Positions 35,447 through 44,145 of a DNA stretch of 64,000 bases are shown one piece after another. The DNA is from Robertmurraya korlensis (GTDB lineage: Bacteria > Bacillota > Bacilli > Bacillales > Cytobacillaceae), in the NCBI RefSeq assembly GCF_023715225.1, contig NZ_JAMBNS010000012.1, positions 62,001-126,000 of the forward strand, read 5' to 3'. A program made the translations under genes and the position numbers. Position 1 is the first letter of the stretch. Every line of letters starts with the position of its first letter. Under the pieces are notes generated by a model. That model was not told where the DNA came from, searched no databases, and saw nothing but the letters and a program-made list of their open reading frames with translations.

Positions 35447-37519
35447 ATGAAGAAAAAAGCCAGCAAGCGGAGGCATGTTCCCTTACGAGTAAACCTCCTA
35501 TTTTTTATTGTGTTTGTCTTATTCGTTATCCTAATTGTGCGTTTAGGCACTGTGCAAATGGTCCAAGGGGTAGCTTACAAGGAAGAACTCGAAAGGACCA
35601 ATGAAATTGTGGTGAGCCAGCCTGTTCCACGCGGAAAGATGTACGATCGGAACGGAAAAATAATAGTAGACAATATTGCTCAAAAGGCGATTACATACAC
35701 AAACTGGGGAGCCAGTCAGGAGGAAATGTTAAAAACAGCAGAAAACCTCTCTGAACTCATCAAAATGGATACAAAGAAAGTGAGAGATCGTGACAAAAAG
35801 GATTATTGGATATTAAAAAATCCTTTATTAGTAAAAGAGAAAATAACCAAAGCTGAAGAAGAGGCAATGAGAGATGCTGCAGAAAGTGAAAAAGAGTTTA
35901 ACAAAAAATATTACAACACTTTACTAGATAGGATCACCGAGGAAGATCTAGCCTCTCTAAAAGAGAAAGATATGCAAGTTATCGCCATTTACCGTGAATT
36001 TGCAAGTGGTTACGAGTATACGCCCCATCTCGTAAAAAATGTGGATGTAACAGATAAGGAATTTTCAAGTGTTAGTGAGAATCTCAACTTTTTACCTGGA
36101 GTAGACACGGTTACGGACTGGGAACGTACATATGCATTCGAAAATACCTTAAAAACCATATTAGGAAAAACAACAACAAGTGAAGAAGGAATACCAGCCG
36201 AACAACTAGATTACTATCTCTCTCGTGGCTATAGTAGAAATGATCGTGTCGGAAAAAGCTATCTGGAATATCAATATGAAGATGTTCTGCGCGGAAATAA
36301 ATCCAAAATCAAATACTTAAAAGACAAATCCGGCAATATCGTAGGAACGGTGCCCGTATCCGATGGATCGCGGGGCAAGGACCTGATACTTACCATTGAT
36401 ATGGACTTACAGCTTGCGATTGAAAAGATCCTTGAAGAAGAGCTTCTCGCTACGAAACGAGGATTTGGCGGAACAAAGTTTCTTGACCGTGCCTTTGTTG
36501 TTCTAATGGACCCTAATACTGGTGAAATCCTAACCATGGCCGGAAAGCTTTTAGCAAGAAGTGAAGAAACCGGAAATTTAGAAATCCAGGACTTCGCACT
36601 TGGCAACATTACTACCTCCTATAATGTCGGATCCTCCGTCAAGGGAGCAACCGTACTTACGGGATACCAAACCGGGGCCATTGCTCCAGGTACTCCCCTT
36701 TTGGACGCACCTCTTTCTATTAAAGGGACTCCAGTGAAAAAGTCTTGGAGAAATATGGGCTCCATTAATGACTTGTATGCCTTAGAGCAATCCTCTAACG
36801 TGTATATGTTCCGTACCGCTATCAAAATTGGAGGAGCACAGTATGTGCCAAATGGTCCATTAAGCTTAGCTCCAGATACTTTTTCAAAAATAAGAGATTC
36901 CTTTGCTCAATTTGGCTTAGGTGCAAAAACAGGAATAGACCTCCCAAATGAAATGACCGGATTTAAAGGACCTTCTACTAAGCCAGGTTTTGCGCTTGAC
37001 CTAGTTATTGGACAATACGATACATACACAACGATGCAGCTTGCCCAATATGCTGCCACGATTGCAAATGGAGGCTATCGCATCCAGCCGCATATTGTAA
37101 AAGAAATCCGTGAGCCTGGGACGACTAGTGAAAAGCTTGGCCCGATTTACAAAGAAATACAACCAAATATCTTAAACCGGGTAAGCATGAAGGACGAATG
37201 GGTGGAACGAGTTCAAACCGGTTTCCGCAGAGTCATGACCTCTGGAACTGGAGCTAAAGCCTTTGGTTCTGCACCTTACAGCCCTGCAGGAAAAACAGGT
37301 ACCGCTCAATCCTTCTACGATGGACCGGATCGCGATCAGTACCCTAAGAATTCACCACCTGAAGTAATGAATGTGAGCTTAATCAGCTACGCTCCTTCTA
37401 ATAACCCAGAAGTAGCCATGGCCGTCATTGTTCCGTGGGTATACACAGGAGACACAGGCCCCTCCCCGAACTTAACCATCGGGCGAAGAGTACTAGATAC
37501 ATATTTTCAGATGAAATAG
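35447..37519 (+). CDS. Class B penicillin-binding protein (PBP2A/PbpH-like transpeptidase)
   Basis: Peptidoglycan transpeptidase of 690 residues. One N-terminal membrane anchor (LLFFIVFVLFVILIVRLG) precedes the dimerisation/pedestal domain (PVPRGKMYDRNGKIIVDN) and a C-terminal penicillin-binding domain with SSVK (about residue 393), SSN (about 449) and KTGT (about 620). Length and motifs fit PbpA/PbpH, which direct side-wall synthesis in rods. ATG 35447 lies 8 bases after AAGGAG. It is monocistronic, behind a DnaA-box cluster, which raises the possibility of replication-linked expression. Confidence 0.9.
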   Translation: MKKKASKRRHVPLRVNLLFFIVFVLFVILIVRLGTVQMVQGVAYKEELERTNEIVVSQPVPRGKMYDRNGKIIVDNIAQKAITYTNWGASQEEMLKTAENLSELIKMDTKKVRDRDKKDYWILKNPLLVKEKITKAEEEAMRDAAESEKEFNKKYYNTLLDRITEEDLASLKEKDMQVIAIYREFASGYEYTPHLVKNVDVTDKEFSSVSENLNFLPGVDTVTDWERTYAFENTLKTILGKTTTSEEGIPAEQLDYYLSRGYSRNDRVGKSYLEYQYEDVLRGNKSKIKYLKDKSGNIVGTVPVSDGSRGKDLILTIDMDLQLAIEKILEEELLATKRGFGGTKFLDRAFVVLMDPNTGEILTMAGKLLARSEETGNLEIQDFALGNITTSYNVGSSVKGATVLTGYQTGAIAPGTPLLDAPLSIKGTPVKKSWRNMGSINDLYALEQSSNVYMFRTAIKIGGAQYVPNGPLSLAPDTFSKIRDSFAQFGLGAKTGIDLPNEMTGFKGPSTKPGFALDLVIGQYDTYTTMQLAQYAATIANGGYRIQPHIVKEIREPGTTSEKLGPIYKEIQPNILNRVSMKDEWVERVQTGFRRVMTSGTGAKAFGSAPYSPAGKTGTAQSFYDGPDRDQYPKNSPPEVMNVSLISYAPSNNPEVAMAVIVPWVYTGDTGPSPNLTIGRRVLDTYFQMK

Positions 37520-37606
37520 GATGAACTCCTGCAATGTGGCGGGAGTTTTAAAGAGAATAATAAATATATTCATCCAATTAGTAAAAATATAAATGTTCAA
37601 AATATA

Positions 37607-37635
37607 TTGACATAACATTTTTCATTTGTTAAATT
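37607..37635 (+). promoter_or_regulatory. Sigma-A promoter of the brnQ T-box leader
   Basis: TTGACA (37607-37612), a 17-base spacer and TAAATT (37630-37635), about 20 bases before the first T-box stem. Confidence 0.8.
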
Positions 37636-37656
37636 ATTAAACATATTACAAATTGA

Positions 37657-37912
37657 TGACGAGAAGAGTAGGATTCAACCCTTGTACTAAAGAGAGTCGA
37701 CGTGTGGTGAAAGTCGATGTTCAAGCTGAATTTGAAAATCATCTCCGAGATGCAAAGCTGAACGATAGTAAGCTTTGACGGGTTCCGCCGTTACAAGGAT
37801 CACGTATGTTGGTACGTTGACTAAGAGCCGACTGCTTTTTTGGCAGCGGAATTAGGGTGGTAACGCGAGCTATCAGACTCGTCCCTTTCATTAGGGGCGG
37901 GTCTTTTTATTT
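37657..37912 (+). promoter_or_regulatory. T-box riboswitch upstream of brnQ
   Basis: Stem I starts with GACGAGAAGAGTAGG. A specifier-loop candidate ATC occurs in GAAAATCATCTC. The T-box sequence AGGGTGGTAACGCG is at 37854-37867, followed by a terminator (stem GACTCGTCCC / GGGGCGGGTC, then T run, to 37912). Uncharged tRNA should favour antitermination. The ATC specifier would mean tRNA-Ile, consistent with a branched-chain amino-acid carrier; the exact codon is my reading. Confidence 0.9.
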
Positions 37913-37939
37913 TTCTAAAATAGAAAAGGGGAAAAGAAA

Positions 37940-39274
37940 ATGAAGAAATTTGACACTTTGGTTATCGGATTAATGTTATTCTCTATGTTTTTTGGAGCGG
38001 GGAATTTAATCTTCCCTCCGGTATTAGGAGCACAAGCGGGCACCTCTTATTGGCTAGCGATTGGCGGATTTATTTTAACAGGTGTAGGATTGCCTTTTGC
38101 TGTGCTTCTTGCCGTTTCACTAGTTAAAGATGGTGCCGAAGAAATTGGCAATCGTGTTCATCCCTGGTTTAGTACGATTTTTATGGTAATTGTATACCTT
38201 TCTATCGGACCATTCTTAGCCATTCCGAGGAACGCAACAGTTGCTTACGAAATGGGAGTCAAGCCGTTCTTAGGTAGCTCCATCCATTCATCTTTCGTTT
38301 TATTAGTATTTTCTGCTGTCTTTTTTGCCCTTGTATTTGTCGTGAGTTTAAACCCTTCGAAGATGGAACAATATATGGGACGCTGGATTACTCCGGTCTT
38401 ACTCGTGGCTATGGTTACTTTATGCACCATCGGTTTAACGAATATGGATGGTGATTTACAAACTCCTGCTGAGCAGTATCAAGCGAATGCCTTTTCTACA
38501 GGCTTTATCGAAGGATATAACACGATGGATGCTCTCGCCTCTCTCGCGTTTGGAATTGTTATTTTATCAGCGATTAAGCAAAGAGGGATTACAGATAAGA
38601 AACAATTAACCAAGTATACATTGAAGGCAGCACTTGTAGCCGGAGTTCTTCTCTCACTAGTTTATGTAAGTCTCGGACTTATTGGTGGAAAAATGGCTTC
38701 TACAGGTTTATACGCTAGTGGCACGGATTTGTTAACAGCAGTATCCACACTTTTACTTGGTTCAAGTGGTAAGGCACTACTTGGAGTTATTTTCACATTG
38801 GCTTGTTTTACAACAGTCGTCGGTCTTACGGTTGCTTGTGGACAGTATTTCTCCAAGCTTCTGCCTAAAGTAAGTTATCGGAAAGTGGCCCTTATCGTTA
38901 CGGTCATTGGATTTACACTTTCCAACATGGGACTTGCACAAATTTTAAAAGTTTCAGTTCCGTTCCTTGTGACTGCTTACCCGCTAACGATCGTTTTAAC
39001 AGTCCTGACATTCTTTAGTCGTTATTACAAAAATATTCGTAAAGTATATGGAAGCGCGATGTTATTTACTAGTATTTTCGCTATTAATAGTGGTCTCACC
39101 ACAGCTGGAGTAAATCTAGGGTTATTACAATCGATAGCAAAAGCACTCCCACTTGCCTCTGTTGGTCTCGAATGGATTACACCTGCTTTAGTTGGAACAG
39201 CTATCGGAATGCTCCTTGGAGCTTTCGAAAAGAAGTCTGCTCCATCCCAACTAGTAGAAACAAAAGCGTCTTAA
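37940..39274 (+). CDS. brnQ: Branched-chain amino-acid transport system II carrier protein BrnQ
   Basis: LIVCS-family cation symporter of 444 residues with twelve predicted helices. It starts FDTLVIGLMLFSMFFGAGNL and continues IFPPVLGAQAG, the family hallmark. It imports isoleucine, leucine and valine. The ATG follows AAAAGGGG. The T-box leader directly upstream links expression to charging of a branched-chain tRNA. A hairpin terminator follows. Confidence 0.95.
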   Translation: MKKFDTLVIGLMLFSMFFGAGNLIFPPVLGAQAGTSYWLAIGGFILTGVGLPFAVLLAVSLVKDGAEEIGNRVHPWFSTIFMVIVYLSIGPFLAIPRNATVAYEMGVKPFLGSSIHSSFVLLVFSAVFFALVFVVSLNPSKMEQYMGRWITPVLLVAMVTLCTIGLTNMDGDLQTPAEQYQANAFSTGFIEGYNTMDALASLAFGIVILSAIKQRGITDKKQLTKYTLKAALVAGVLLSLVYVSLGLIGGKMASTGLYASGTDLLTAVSTLLLGSSGKALLGVIFTLACFTTVVGLTVACGQYFSKLLPKVSYRKVALIVTVIGFTLSNMGLAQILKVSVPFLVTAYPLTIVLTVLTFFSRYYKNIRKVYGSAMLFTSIFAINSGLTTAGVNLGLLQSIAKALPLASVGLEWITPALVGTAIGMLLGAFEKKSAPSQLVETKAS

Positions 39275-39284
39275 TGTCTCATAA

Positions 39285-39315
39285 TAGAATGGATTCTCTT
39301 TCCATTCTATTTATT
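39285..39315 (+). terminator. Terminator of brnQ
   Basis: Stem TAGAATGGA / TCCATTCTA followed by TTTATTTTAA. Confidence 0.8.
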
Positions 39316-39398
39316 TTAATAAAAATGAAACCCTTTCCCCTTTCATTCGTATACAATAGAGTAGTAGAAATATACATTACAGGGGGAAAACAAAAGGA

Positions 39399-39845
39399 AT
39401 GAAAAAGTTACTATCAGCTTTGCTAATGGCAGCACTCATTTTTTCACCAGTTGGAAACATTGTGTTCCAAGATCACACCACAACAGTGGAAGCAAAATCG
39501 TATAAATCTGGAAAAAGAAGCTTTAACAATAATACGAATACCACTACCAATAACAACAATTCATTCTTTCAAAATAAAAAGACAGATTCAACAACTACAA
39601 CTAAGTCTACATCAACAGCAAATAAGGGATTCTTCTCCGGCGGTCTGATGAAGGGGCTTATGATCGGTGGACTTGCTGGTCTATTATTTGGTAGTCTTTT
39701 TGCAAACATGGGGATCTTAGGTTCTATCCTTGGATTCATGATAAATGTGTTTGCTATTATCATCTTAATAAACATCATTCGCATGGTTTTTACCGCTCTT
39801 AAAAAGAAAAAGAAACAAGAGAATACGAACCCATGGAGAAGCTAA
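39399..39845 (+). CDS. Secreted/membrane protein with Asn-Thr-rich linker and glycine-zipper helix
   Basis: 148 residues. A signal-type N-terminus (KKLLSALLMAALIFSPVGNI) is followed by a low-complexity Asn/Thr/Ser stretch (about 45-80). A Gly-rich hydrophobic segment GGLMKGLMIGGLAGLLFGSL follows, then a second helix and a lysine-rich end. This resembles the N-terminal part of Tim44-like/YtxH-type small membrane proteins, but I cannot name the family. It overlaps the next gene by 13 bases. Confidence 0.65.
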   Translation: MKKLLSALLMAALIFSPVGNIVFQDHTTTVEAKSYKSGKRSFNNNTNTTTNNNNSFFQNKKTDSTTTTKSTSTANKGFFSGGLMKGLMIGGLAGLLFGSLFANMGILGSILGFMINVFAIIILINIIRMVFTALKKKKKQENTNPWRS

Positions 39846-40120
39846 TTATTTCTGAACAAGATATCATTAATGCTGTTTGTGTTTATACAGCGAGGAAAAA
39901 GCAAATACATCCAGAAGCAGTGGAAGTTGAGCTGATGTATGACGATGACTATGGCTTTTCAGCTGAAGTGTTTGTAGATGACCGAAAACAAGTGCTTATC
40001 ACGGCAAATTTAATTGAAGCATTACGCCTTTGGCTCGACGAATACTTAGGAAGAGATCCATATGCTCCGATCAAGCTTCATTTAGACGACAATGAAGGAA
40101 TTCTTGCTTATATTGGATAA
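39833..40120 (+). CDS. YxcD/DUF2653 family protein
   Basis: A 95-residue acidic soluble protein with the DUF2653 features: ISEQDIINAVCVYTARKKQI at the start, VEVELMYDDDYGFSAEVFVD, then LIEALRLWLDEYLGRDPYAP. The family is known mainly from Bacillus and has no assigned function. The start ATG lies inside the end of the preceding membrane protein gene, so the pair is translationally coupled. Confidence 0.82.
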   Translation: MEKLIISEQDIINAVCVYTARKKQIHPEAVEVELMYDDDYGFSAEVFVDDRKQVLITANLIEALRLWLDEYLGRDPYAPIKLHLDDNEGILAYIG

Positions 40121-40125
40121 AAATT

Positions 40126-40155
40126 ATAACCTCATCCACATTTGGATGAGGTTAT
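40126..40155. terminator. Bidirectional terminator between convergent genes
   Basis: Perfect stem ATAACCTCATCCA / TGGATGAGGTTAT with a 4-base loop, between the DUF2653 gene and the convergent sensor kinase whose stop it overlaps. Confidence 0.85.
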
Positions 40156-41600
40156 TGTATGTTACTAAAGCTTGGCAGGACGATTTCAATCGTTGTTCCT
40201 ACGTTTACTTCACTTGAAATATGTAAGGTGCCACTGTGGCCTTCAATAATATTTTTACTTACCATAAAACCTAAGCCCGTTCCCGTTTCTTTTGTTGTAT
40301 AAAAGGGTTGCCCGATCTTGGCTAAGATCTCTTTCGGTATTCCACAGCCGGTATCTTTGAAACGAATGGTTATCCCAGAAGTCAGCATACAATTTTCCAT
40401 CTCAATATGTAGCGACCCTCCGTCAGGCATGGCATCAAAGGAATTTTTCATAAAATTAATGAACACCTGCTTAATTTGGTTCTCATCACAATGAATAATG
40501 GGTAGATGACTTCCGTGCTTTAAATCGATCTGAACACTTTTCATATTGGCTTCTGCATCTAATAAGGACATACATTGCTTTAAGGTTAAGCGTAAATCGG
40601 TCTCTTTAAAATTGTTTTTTTGTGGCTTGGCAAGTGATAATAGCTCACTTAATATCAGTTCAATACGAGCTATTTCTGACTCAACAATTTCGTAATACAG
40701 CTCTTTTTCATTGGAGTTTTGCAATAGCTTTAAAAAGCCTTTTATAGCCGTAATCGGATTTCGAATTTCATGAGCAATCGCTGCTGACAATTGTCCAGCA
40801 ATAGAAAGCTTTTCCGACTGAATCATTAGTTCTTCCGCATGTTTTCGGTCTGTTATGTCACGAAAACTAACAGCAATCCCGTTCTTAATCCCCTGATGGT
40901 CTTTAATCGGAAAGCTTGTAATCATTACATCCATCATCATTCCATTTTTCTTATTAACGGTTGTTTCATAGCCTTCTACACATTCTCCACGAAGGACCTT
41001 TTCCTTTAATTTCTCTTCTTCTTCATCTGCCAAAAATCTCGCATCTCGCATGTTAACTCCAAGTAATTCCTGAAGATTCCAACCAAATTCTTCTTCAAAC
41101 GCGGTGTTCGCTTTTGTTAAAATACCGTTTTCGTCAAAGATTAATATTGGATCTAGATGATGGTCAATAAACGATTCTAGTTGGGATTTTAGCCTCTCCA
41201 TTTCTGGTTCCATCTTTTTTCTAGATGTGATATCAACCACATGGCCAATAATATAATCACTTTGAGACGTACTAACTTTATGGGCACTGATTGAACCCCA
41301 AATCACTTCACCATTCTTATGTATAAACCGCTTTTCTAATTGAAAAGCATCCACTTCTCCAACAACTAACTTTCGATAATTTGAATCTATCGTTGCATAG
41401 TCTTCTTCATACATTAAATACCTTAGCCCTAATTGAATGATTTCTTCATCTGAATACCCTGTAAAATGACAAAAGGACGAGTTAGTTTTCATAATCTCTC
41501 CATTTATCCCAAACAACACCATTCCTAATGGGGCATGGGCAAATGCCTCAAATAATAATTCTTTATCCAATGCATGTAATTCCAAGTAAGTTTCTGTCAA
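40152..41600 (-). CDS. PAS-domain sensor histidine kinase, sporulation-kinase type
   Basis: 482 residues without membrane helices. Two PAS domains (about 12-130 and 145-255, each ended by a VxDIT/RDIT linker) precede the phospho-acceptor box AAIAHEIRNPITAIKGFLKL (His near 280) and a complete HATPase domain (N-box NFMKNSFDAMP, G1 DTGCGIP, G2 ETGTGLG). The kinase core resembles KinA/KinE. No response regulator is adjacent, as expected for an orphan phosphorelay kinase. The TTG start has AGGGGA 7 bases upstream. The Sda-like inhibitor gene lies 154 bases upstream on the same strand. Confidence 0.88.
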   Translation of the reverse strand: MTETYLELHALDKELLFEAFAHAPLGMVLFGINGEIMKTNSSFCHFTGYSDEEIIQLGLRYLMYEEDYATIDSNYRKLVVGEVDAFQLEKRFIHKNGEVIWGSISAHKVSTSQSDYIIGHVVDITSRKKMEPEMERLKSQLESFIDHHLDPILIFDENGILTKANTAFEEEFGWNLQELLGVNMRDARFLADEEEEKLKEKVLRGECVEGYETTVNKKNGMMMDVMITSFPIKDHQGIKNGIAVSFRDITDRKHAEELMIQSEKLSIAGQLSAAIAHEIRNPITAIKGFLKLLQNSNEKELYYEIVESEIARIELILSELLSLAKPQKNNFKETDLRLTLKQCMSLLDAEANMKSVQIDLKHGSHLPIIHCDENQIKQVFINFMKNSFDAMPDGGSLHIEMENCMLTSGITIRFKDTGCGIPKEILAKIGQPFYTTKETGTGLGFMVSKNIIEGHSGTLHISSEVNVGTTIEIVLPSFSNIQ

Positions 41601-41753
41601 TTCCCTATCCCCTATGAATGAAAATTATCGGATTCCCTTTAAGGTTTGCTCCAGCAAATTTATAGAATCGCACTTACTTCTCATTAATTTAACCTGCCAT
41701 ACCTGCTCGTAAAGGTCTTCTTGTTTATCTAATAGTATTTGGCAAAAGGTCAA

Positions 41754-41900
41754 TCACTGCTTAACTGAATAGTTTTCTATTAAATGTCTTAAATTTCTTT
41801 TGTCTATTTCTTCCTCTAACAACTGTAAAAATTCATTATCTAAAGCCAATTTCAACGCTGCAGCATAAGCATCCATCAACTCTTTGTCTGATATCTTCAA
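41754..41900 (-). CDS. sda: Sda-family sporulation histidine kinase inhibitor
   Basis: A 48-residue protein from a TTG at 41900, preceded by AAAAGGAG about 11 bases upstream. The core ISDKELMDAYAAALKLAL then NEFLQLLEEEIDKRNLRHLI aligns along its whole length with B. subtilis Sda (LSDELLIESY...FIELIENEIKRRSLGHII). The S-D-x-x-L, Tyr, Phe, E-x-E-I-x-[KR]-R and L-x-H positions are kept. Sda is a helical hairpin that binds the dimerisation domain of KinA-type kinases and blocks phosphorelay when replication is disturbed. Here it lies between two kinase genes on the same strand. The last seven residues extend beyond Sda. Confidence 0.85.
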   Translation of the reverse strand: MKISDKELMDAYAAALKLALDNEFLQLLEEEIDKRNLRHLIENYSVKQ

Positions 41901-42021
41901 AACTTACTATACTCCTTTTTCCATAAACTTGCTGCAATCCGAAAAGAATTTAATAATTACAGTTATGTCTTCATGCAGCGTAAATACTATTAGATGGTTT
42001 CTTCACCCTTACGTAGGTTGT

Positions 42022-43137
42022 TTATACTAAAGGTAGAACAAGGATAAAGTTCGTACCTTCCCCAGGTTTACTCGAAACCTCAATAATTCCACCATGATTT
42101 TCGACAATCTTTTGACATACAGATAGACCGATTCCTGCTCCTCTTTCTTTTGTTGTAAAAAAAGGAGTAAACATCCGTTTAACTGTATCCTCTTCCATAC
42201 CAGAACCATTGTCTTTTACAGAGATCTCAATGGTATTCTTGTTAAGTCTCGTTCTAAGAATAATGCTCCCTTTCCCTCTGTTTTGACTTACCTGAATCGC
42301 ATCCATTGCATTTCGAATCAAATTGAGCAGGACTTGTTTCATCTGCTTTGGATCTAGTTCCTGAACAGGGAGTATTTGTTCCTTCACATATTTGATTTCA
42401 CAGTTTATCTTCAGGGCTTCATTTTGGGAAGTTTGAATTACTTCGGTTAATACCTTATGTACATTCACTTGCTGTTTGTTCGGAATGGTTGGTCGAGTAG
42501 AACTAACAAATTCATAAATTAAATTATTTGCATACTCTACTTCTTCAAGTGCAATATCAGCATAATGGTCTTTACCGGTCTCGATTAAATATGGCTTTAG
42601 CAGTTGAAGGAAGCCTCGAATACTGACTAATGGTTTTCTCAAATCTCCGGCTATTATTGAAGCAATTTTCCCAAGACTCGAAAGGTTCTCATGCTTTATA
42701 ACCACTTGCTCCATCCTTTTTAAGGTGGTTTCAAGCTGTTCTTGTTTCTCTAGCAACGTAAGATTTTCACTCTCTAATTGAGTTTCTAATTTTCGAATGA
42801 TGGTTTGAATTTGCTGAATACTTTCCTGTTTTTCTATGCAAAACACATATAAACGATTACCATCTTCCCACTGTGTATACACATCGAATAAAGTAAGATT
42901 GAAATCCTTTCTTACTAAATTCAGTTCTACTTTCGTTTTTGCGAATACCGGCTTTAAGAATCGTTCTGCTTTCTTTCTACTTCCTAAATCAACAAGCTCG
43001 AGAAAATTCCTTGCATTAGGAAATTGGAGTTGCGTCTCTTCCGAAACTCCTATAATCGTAAAATCTTGATCCACCACAAAAAATGGAAACGGAAAGGTTT
43101 GAAAGGATTTTTCAACTATATACATATACTCTTTCAC
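42022..43137 (-). CDS. Histidine-kinase-like protein lacking the phospho-acceptor histidine
   Basis: 371 residues, soluble. A PAS-like N-terminus (about 10-100) and a coiled coil (about 105-150) lead to a HisKA box reading ASIIAGDLRKPLVSIRGFLQ, where the invariant His-Glu of HEIRNPL is Gly164-Asp165. The codon GGA is three changes from His, so a sequencing error is unlikely. The ATPase domain is complete: NLIRNAMDAI, DNGSGM, TPFFTTKERGAGIGLS. It may therefore bind ATP and heterodimerise or inhibit rather than autophosphorylate on the normal site. GTG start, AGGGAA 8 bases upstream; it overlaps the B12-binding gene by 26 bases. Confidence 0.87.
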   Translation of the reverse strand: MKEYMYIVEKSFQTFPFPFFVVDQDFTIIGVSEETQLQFPNARNFLELVDLGSRKKAERFLKPVFAKTKVELNLVRKDFNLTLFDVYTQWEDGNRLYVFCIEKQESIQQIQTIIRKLETQLESENLTLLEKQEQLETTLKRMEQVVIKHENLSSLGKIASIIAGDLRKPLVSIRGFLQLLKPYLIETGKDHYADIALEEVEYANNLIYEFVSSTRPTIPNKQQVNVHKVLTEVIQTSQNEALKINCEIKYVKEQILPVQELDPKQMKQVLLNLIRNAMDAIQVSQNRGKGSIILRTRLNKNTIEISVKDNGSGMEEDTVKRMFTPFFTTKERGAGIGLSVCQKIVENHGGIIEVSSKPGEGTNFILVLPLV

Positions 43138-43783
43138 ATAACTTGTTCCCTGTAAGCCACGAACGCAATTGGTACAAACCTTCTATCACGACAACGTTAC
43201 TCGGACAATAACTCTTTAATTGATACAAGGATGTGATTCTCCCTCCTACAATAATTTCAGGATTATAATCTAACTGATTAAGTTCTTTTAAGCATTCTAA
43301 AAGAGTAGGAAGATTGTATATGATCGATAAAGAAATCCCTATTACATCCGGTCTCCAAATGTTTGCGTAAATAACTGAATCCTTAACAGGAAGATTGGCG
43401 CCAAGGTATCTGGTATCAAAACCATTTTCTTTAAAGATGGAAGATACCATTTTCATACCTATTGAATGCTCTTCTCCCTGTATACAAAACAACATCGCTT
43501 TCGGCTTACCTTCTACAACAAGAGGTGTTGTTTCGTTATTGGATTGAAGATTATATCGGGAAATAAGAAGGTTACAAATATTTGAAGCTACATGCTCATC
43601 AGCAACCGATATTTCATTATTTTCCCAGAGCTCTCCTATATAACGCATGCATCTTGTTAAGATATCTTCAAAAAAGAAGAAGCTATCTTTTTCTTCTATC
43701 AAATTACATATAAAGTTCCAAGAGCTATTTTCATCTCCTGCTAGTAAAAAACTAACAAGCTCATTCATTTGCTTATCCGTCAT
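43112..43783 (-). CDS. Stand-alone CarH-like cobalamin-binding sensor protein
   Basis: 223 residues in two domains. A helical cap (about 1-85) contains GELWENNEISVADEHVASNI: Trp53, nine residues, then Glu63-His64. This is the Wx9EH signature that marks adenosylcobalamin photoreceptors of the CarH/LitR type. A Rossmann B12-binding domain (about 95-215) carries GEEHSIG (ExHxxG, His106 as likely lower Co ligand) and a GG in IIVGGRIT. The MerR DNA-binding domain of CarH is absent. The start is ATG 43783, 7-8 bases after GAGGGT; the GTG five codons earlier lacks a site. It is coupled to the His-less kinase gene, which is its probable output partner. Confidence 0.87.
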   Translation of the reverse strand: MTDKQMNELVSFLLAGDENSSWNFICNLIEEKDSFFFFEDILTRCMRYIGELWENNEISVADEHVASNICNLLISRYNLQSNNETTPLVVEGKPKAMLFCIQGEEHSIGMKMVSSIFKENGFDTRYLGANLPVKDSVIYANIWRPDVIGISLSIIYNLPTLLECLKELNQLDYNPEIIVGGRITSLYQLKSYCPSNVVVIEGLYQLRSWLTGNKLCERVYVYS

Positions 43784-44145
43784 CTGTGTTACCCTCACTC
43801 TTTATCTCAACAAAGAATGGTATTTCCAAACAAAATTTGAATTTTAATCCATATGAATATACCTATAATAGTAGATTATTCTATTAGCATTTGTCTATAG
43901 AAAACACCAAGGAGGAACTGCCACATTAATGCAGTCCCTCTTTTAAACTCTGTAGCTATTATTGAAGCCATAAATGAAAGAGACTTTCACTTATACCCAA
44001 ATTATAAATATAGTAAACACCGAAGATCGCACTTATTGCACCTGTCACTTGTGACTGTGCTCAAGGTAAACAACACCATAGCCGTCGGAGCGAGACATGT
44101 AAAAAGGCCATTTGTTTTAACAAATGACCTCTCCTCCTATATATT
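43784..44145. other. Intergenic region upstream of the B12-sensor operon
   Basis: No gene found. It contains a hairpin near 43911-43945 (GAGGAACTGC / GCAGTCCCTC) about 130 bases before the B12-sensor start. That hairpin has no T run on the minus strand, so it could be a leader structure rather than a terminator. The ABC operon terminator lies at its far end. Confidence 0.5.
44100..44130 (-). terminator. Terminator of the LnrLMN-like operon
   Basis: Stem GGCCATTTGTT / AACAAATGACC followed by five T residues on the minus strand. Confidence 0.88.

Noticed and set aside
35223-41900. Direct control of the sda gene by the DnaA-box cluster
   Set aside because: The cluster is about 6.5 kb away and separated by several transcription units; I see no DnaA box near sda itself.
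42640-42660. Sequencing error explaining the missing kinase histidine
   Set aside because: The Gly codon differs from both His codons at all or nearly all positions, and the frame is intact on both sides.
43911-43945. Terminator or riboswitch before the B12 sensor operon
   Set aside because: There is a hairpin but no T run on the minus strand and no recognisable aptamer core; it was recorded only as part of the gap.
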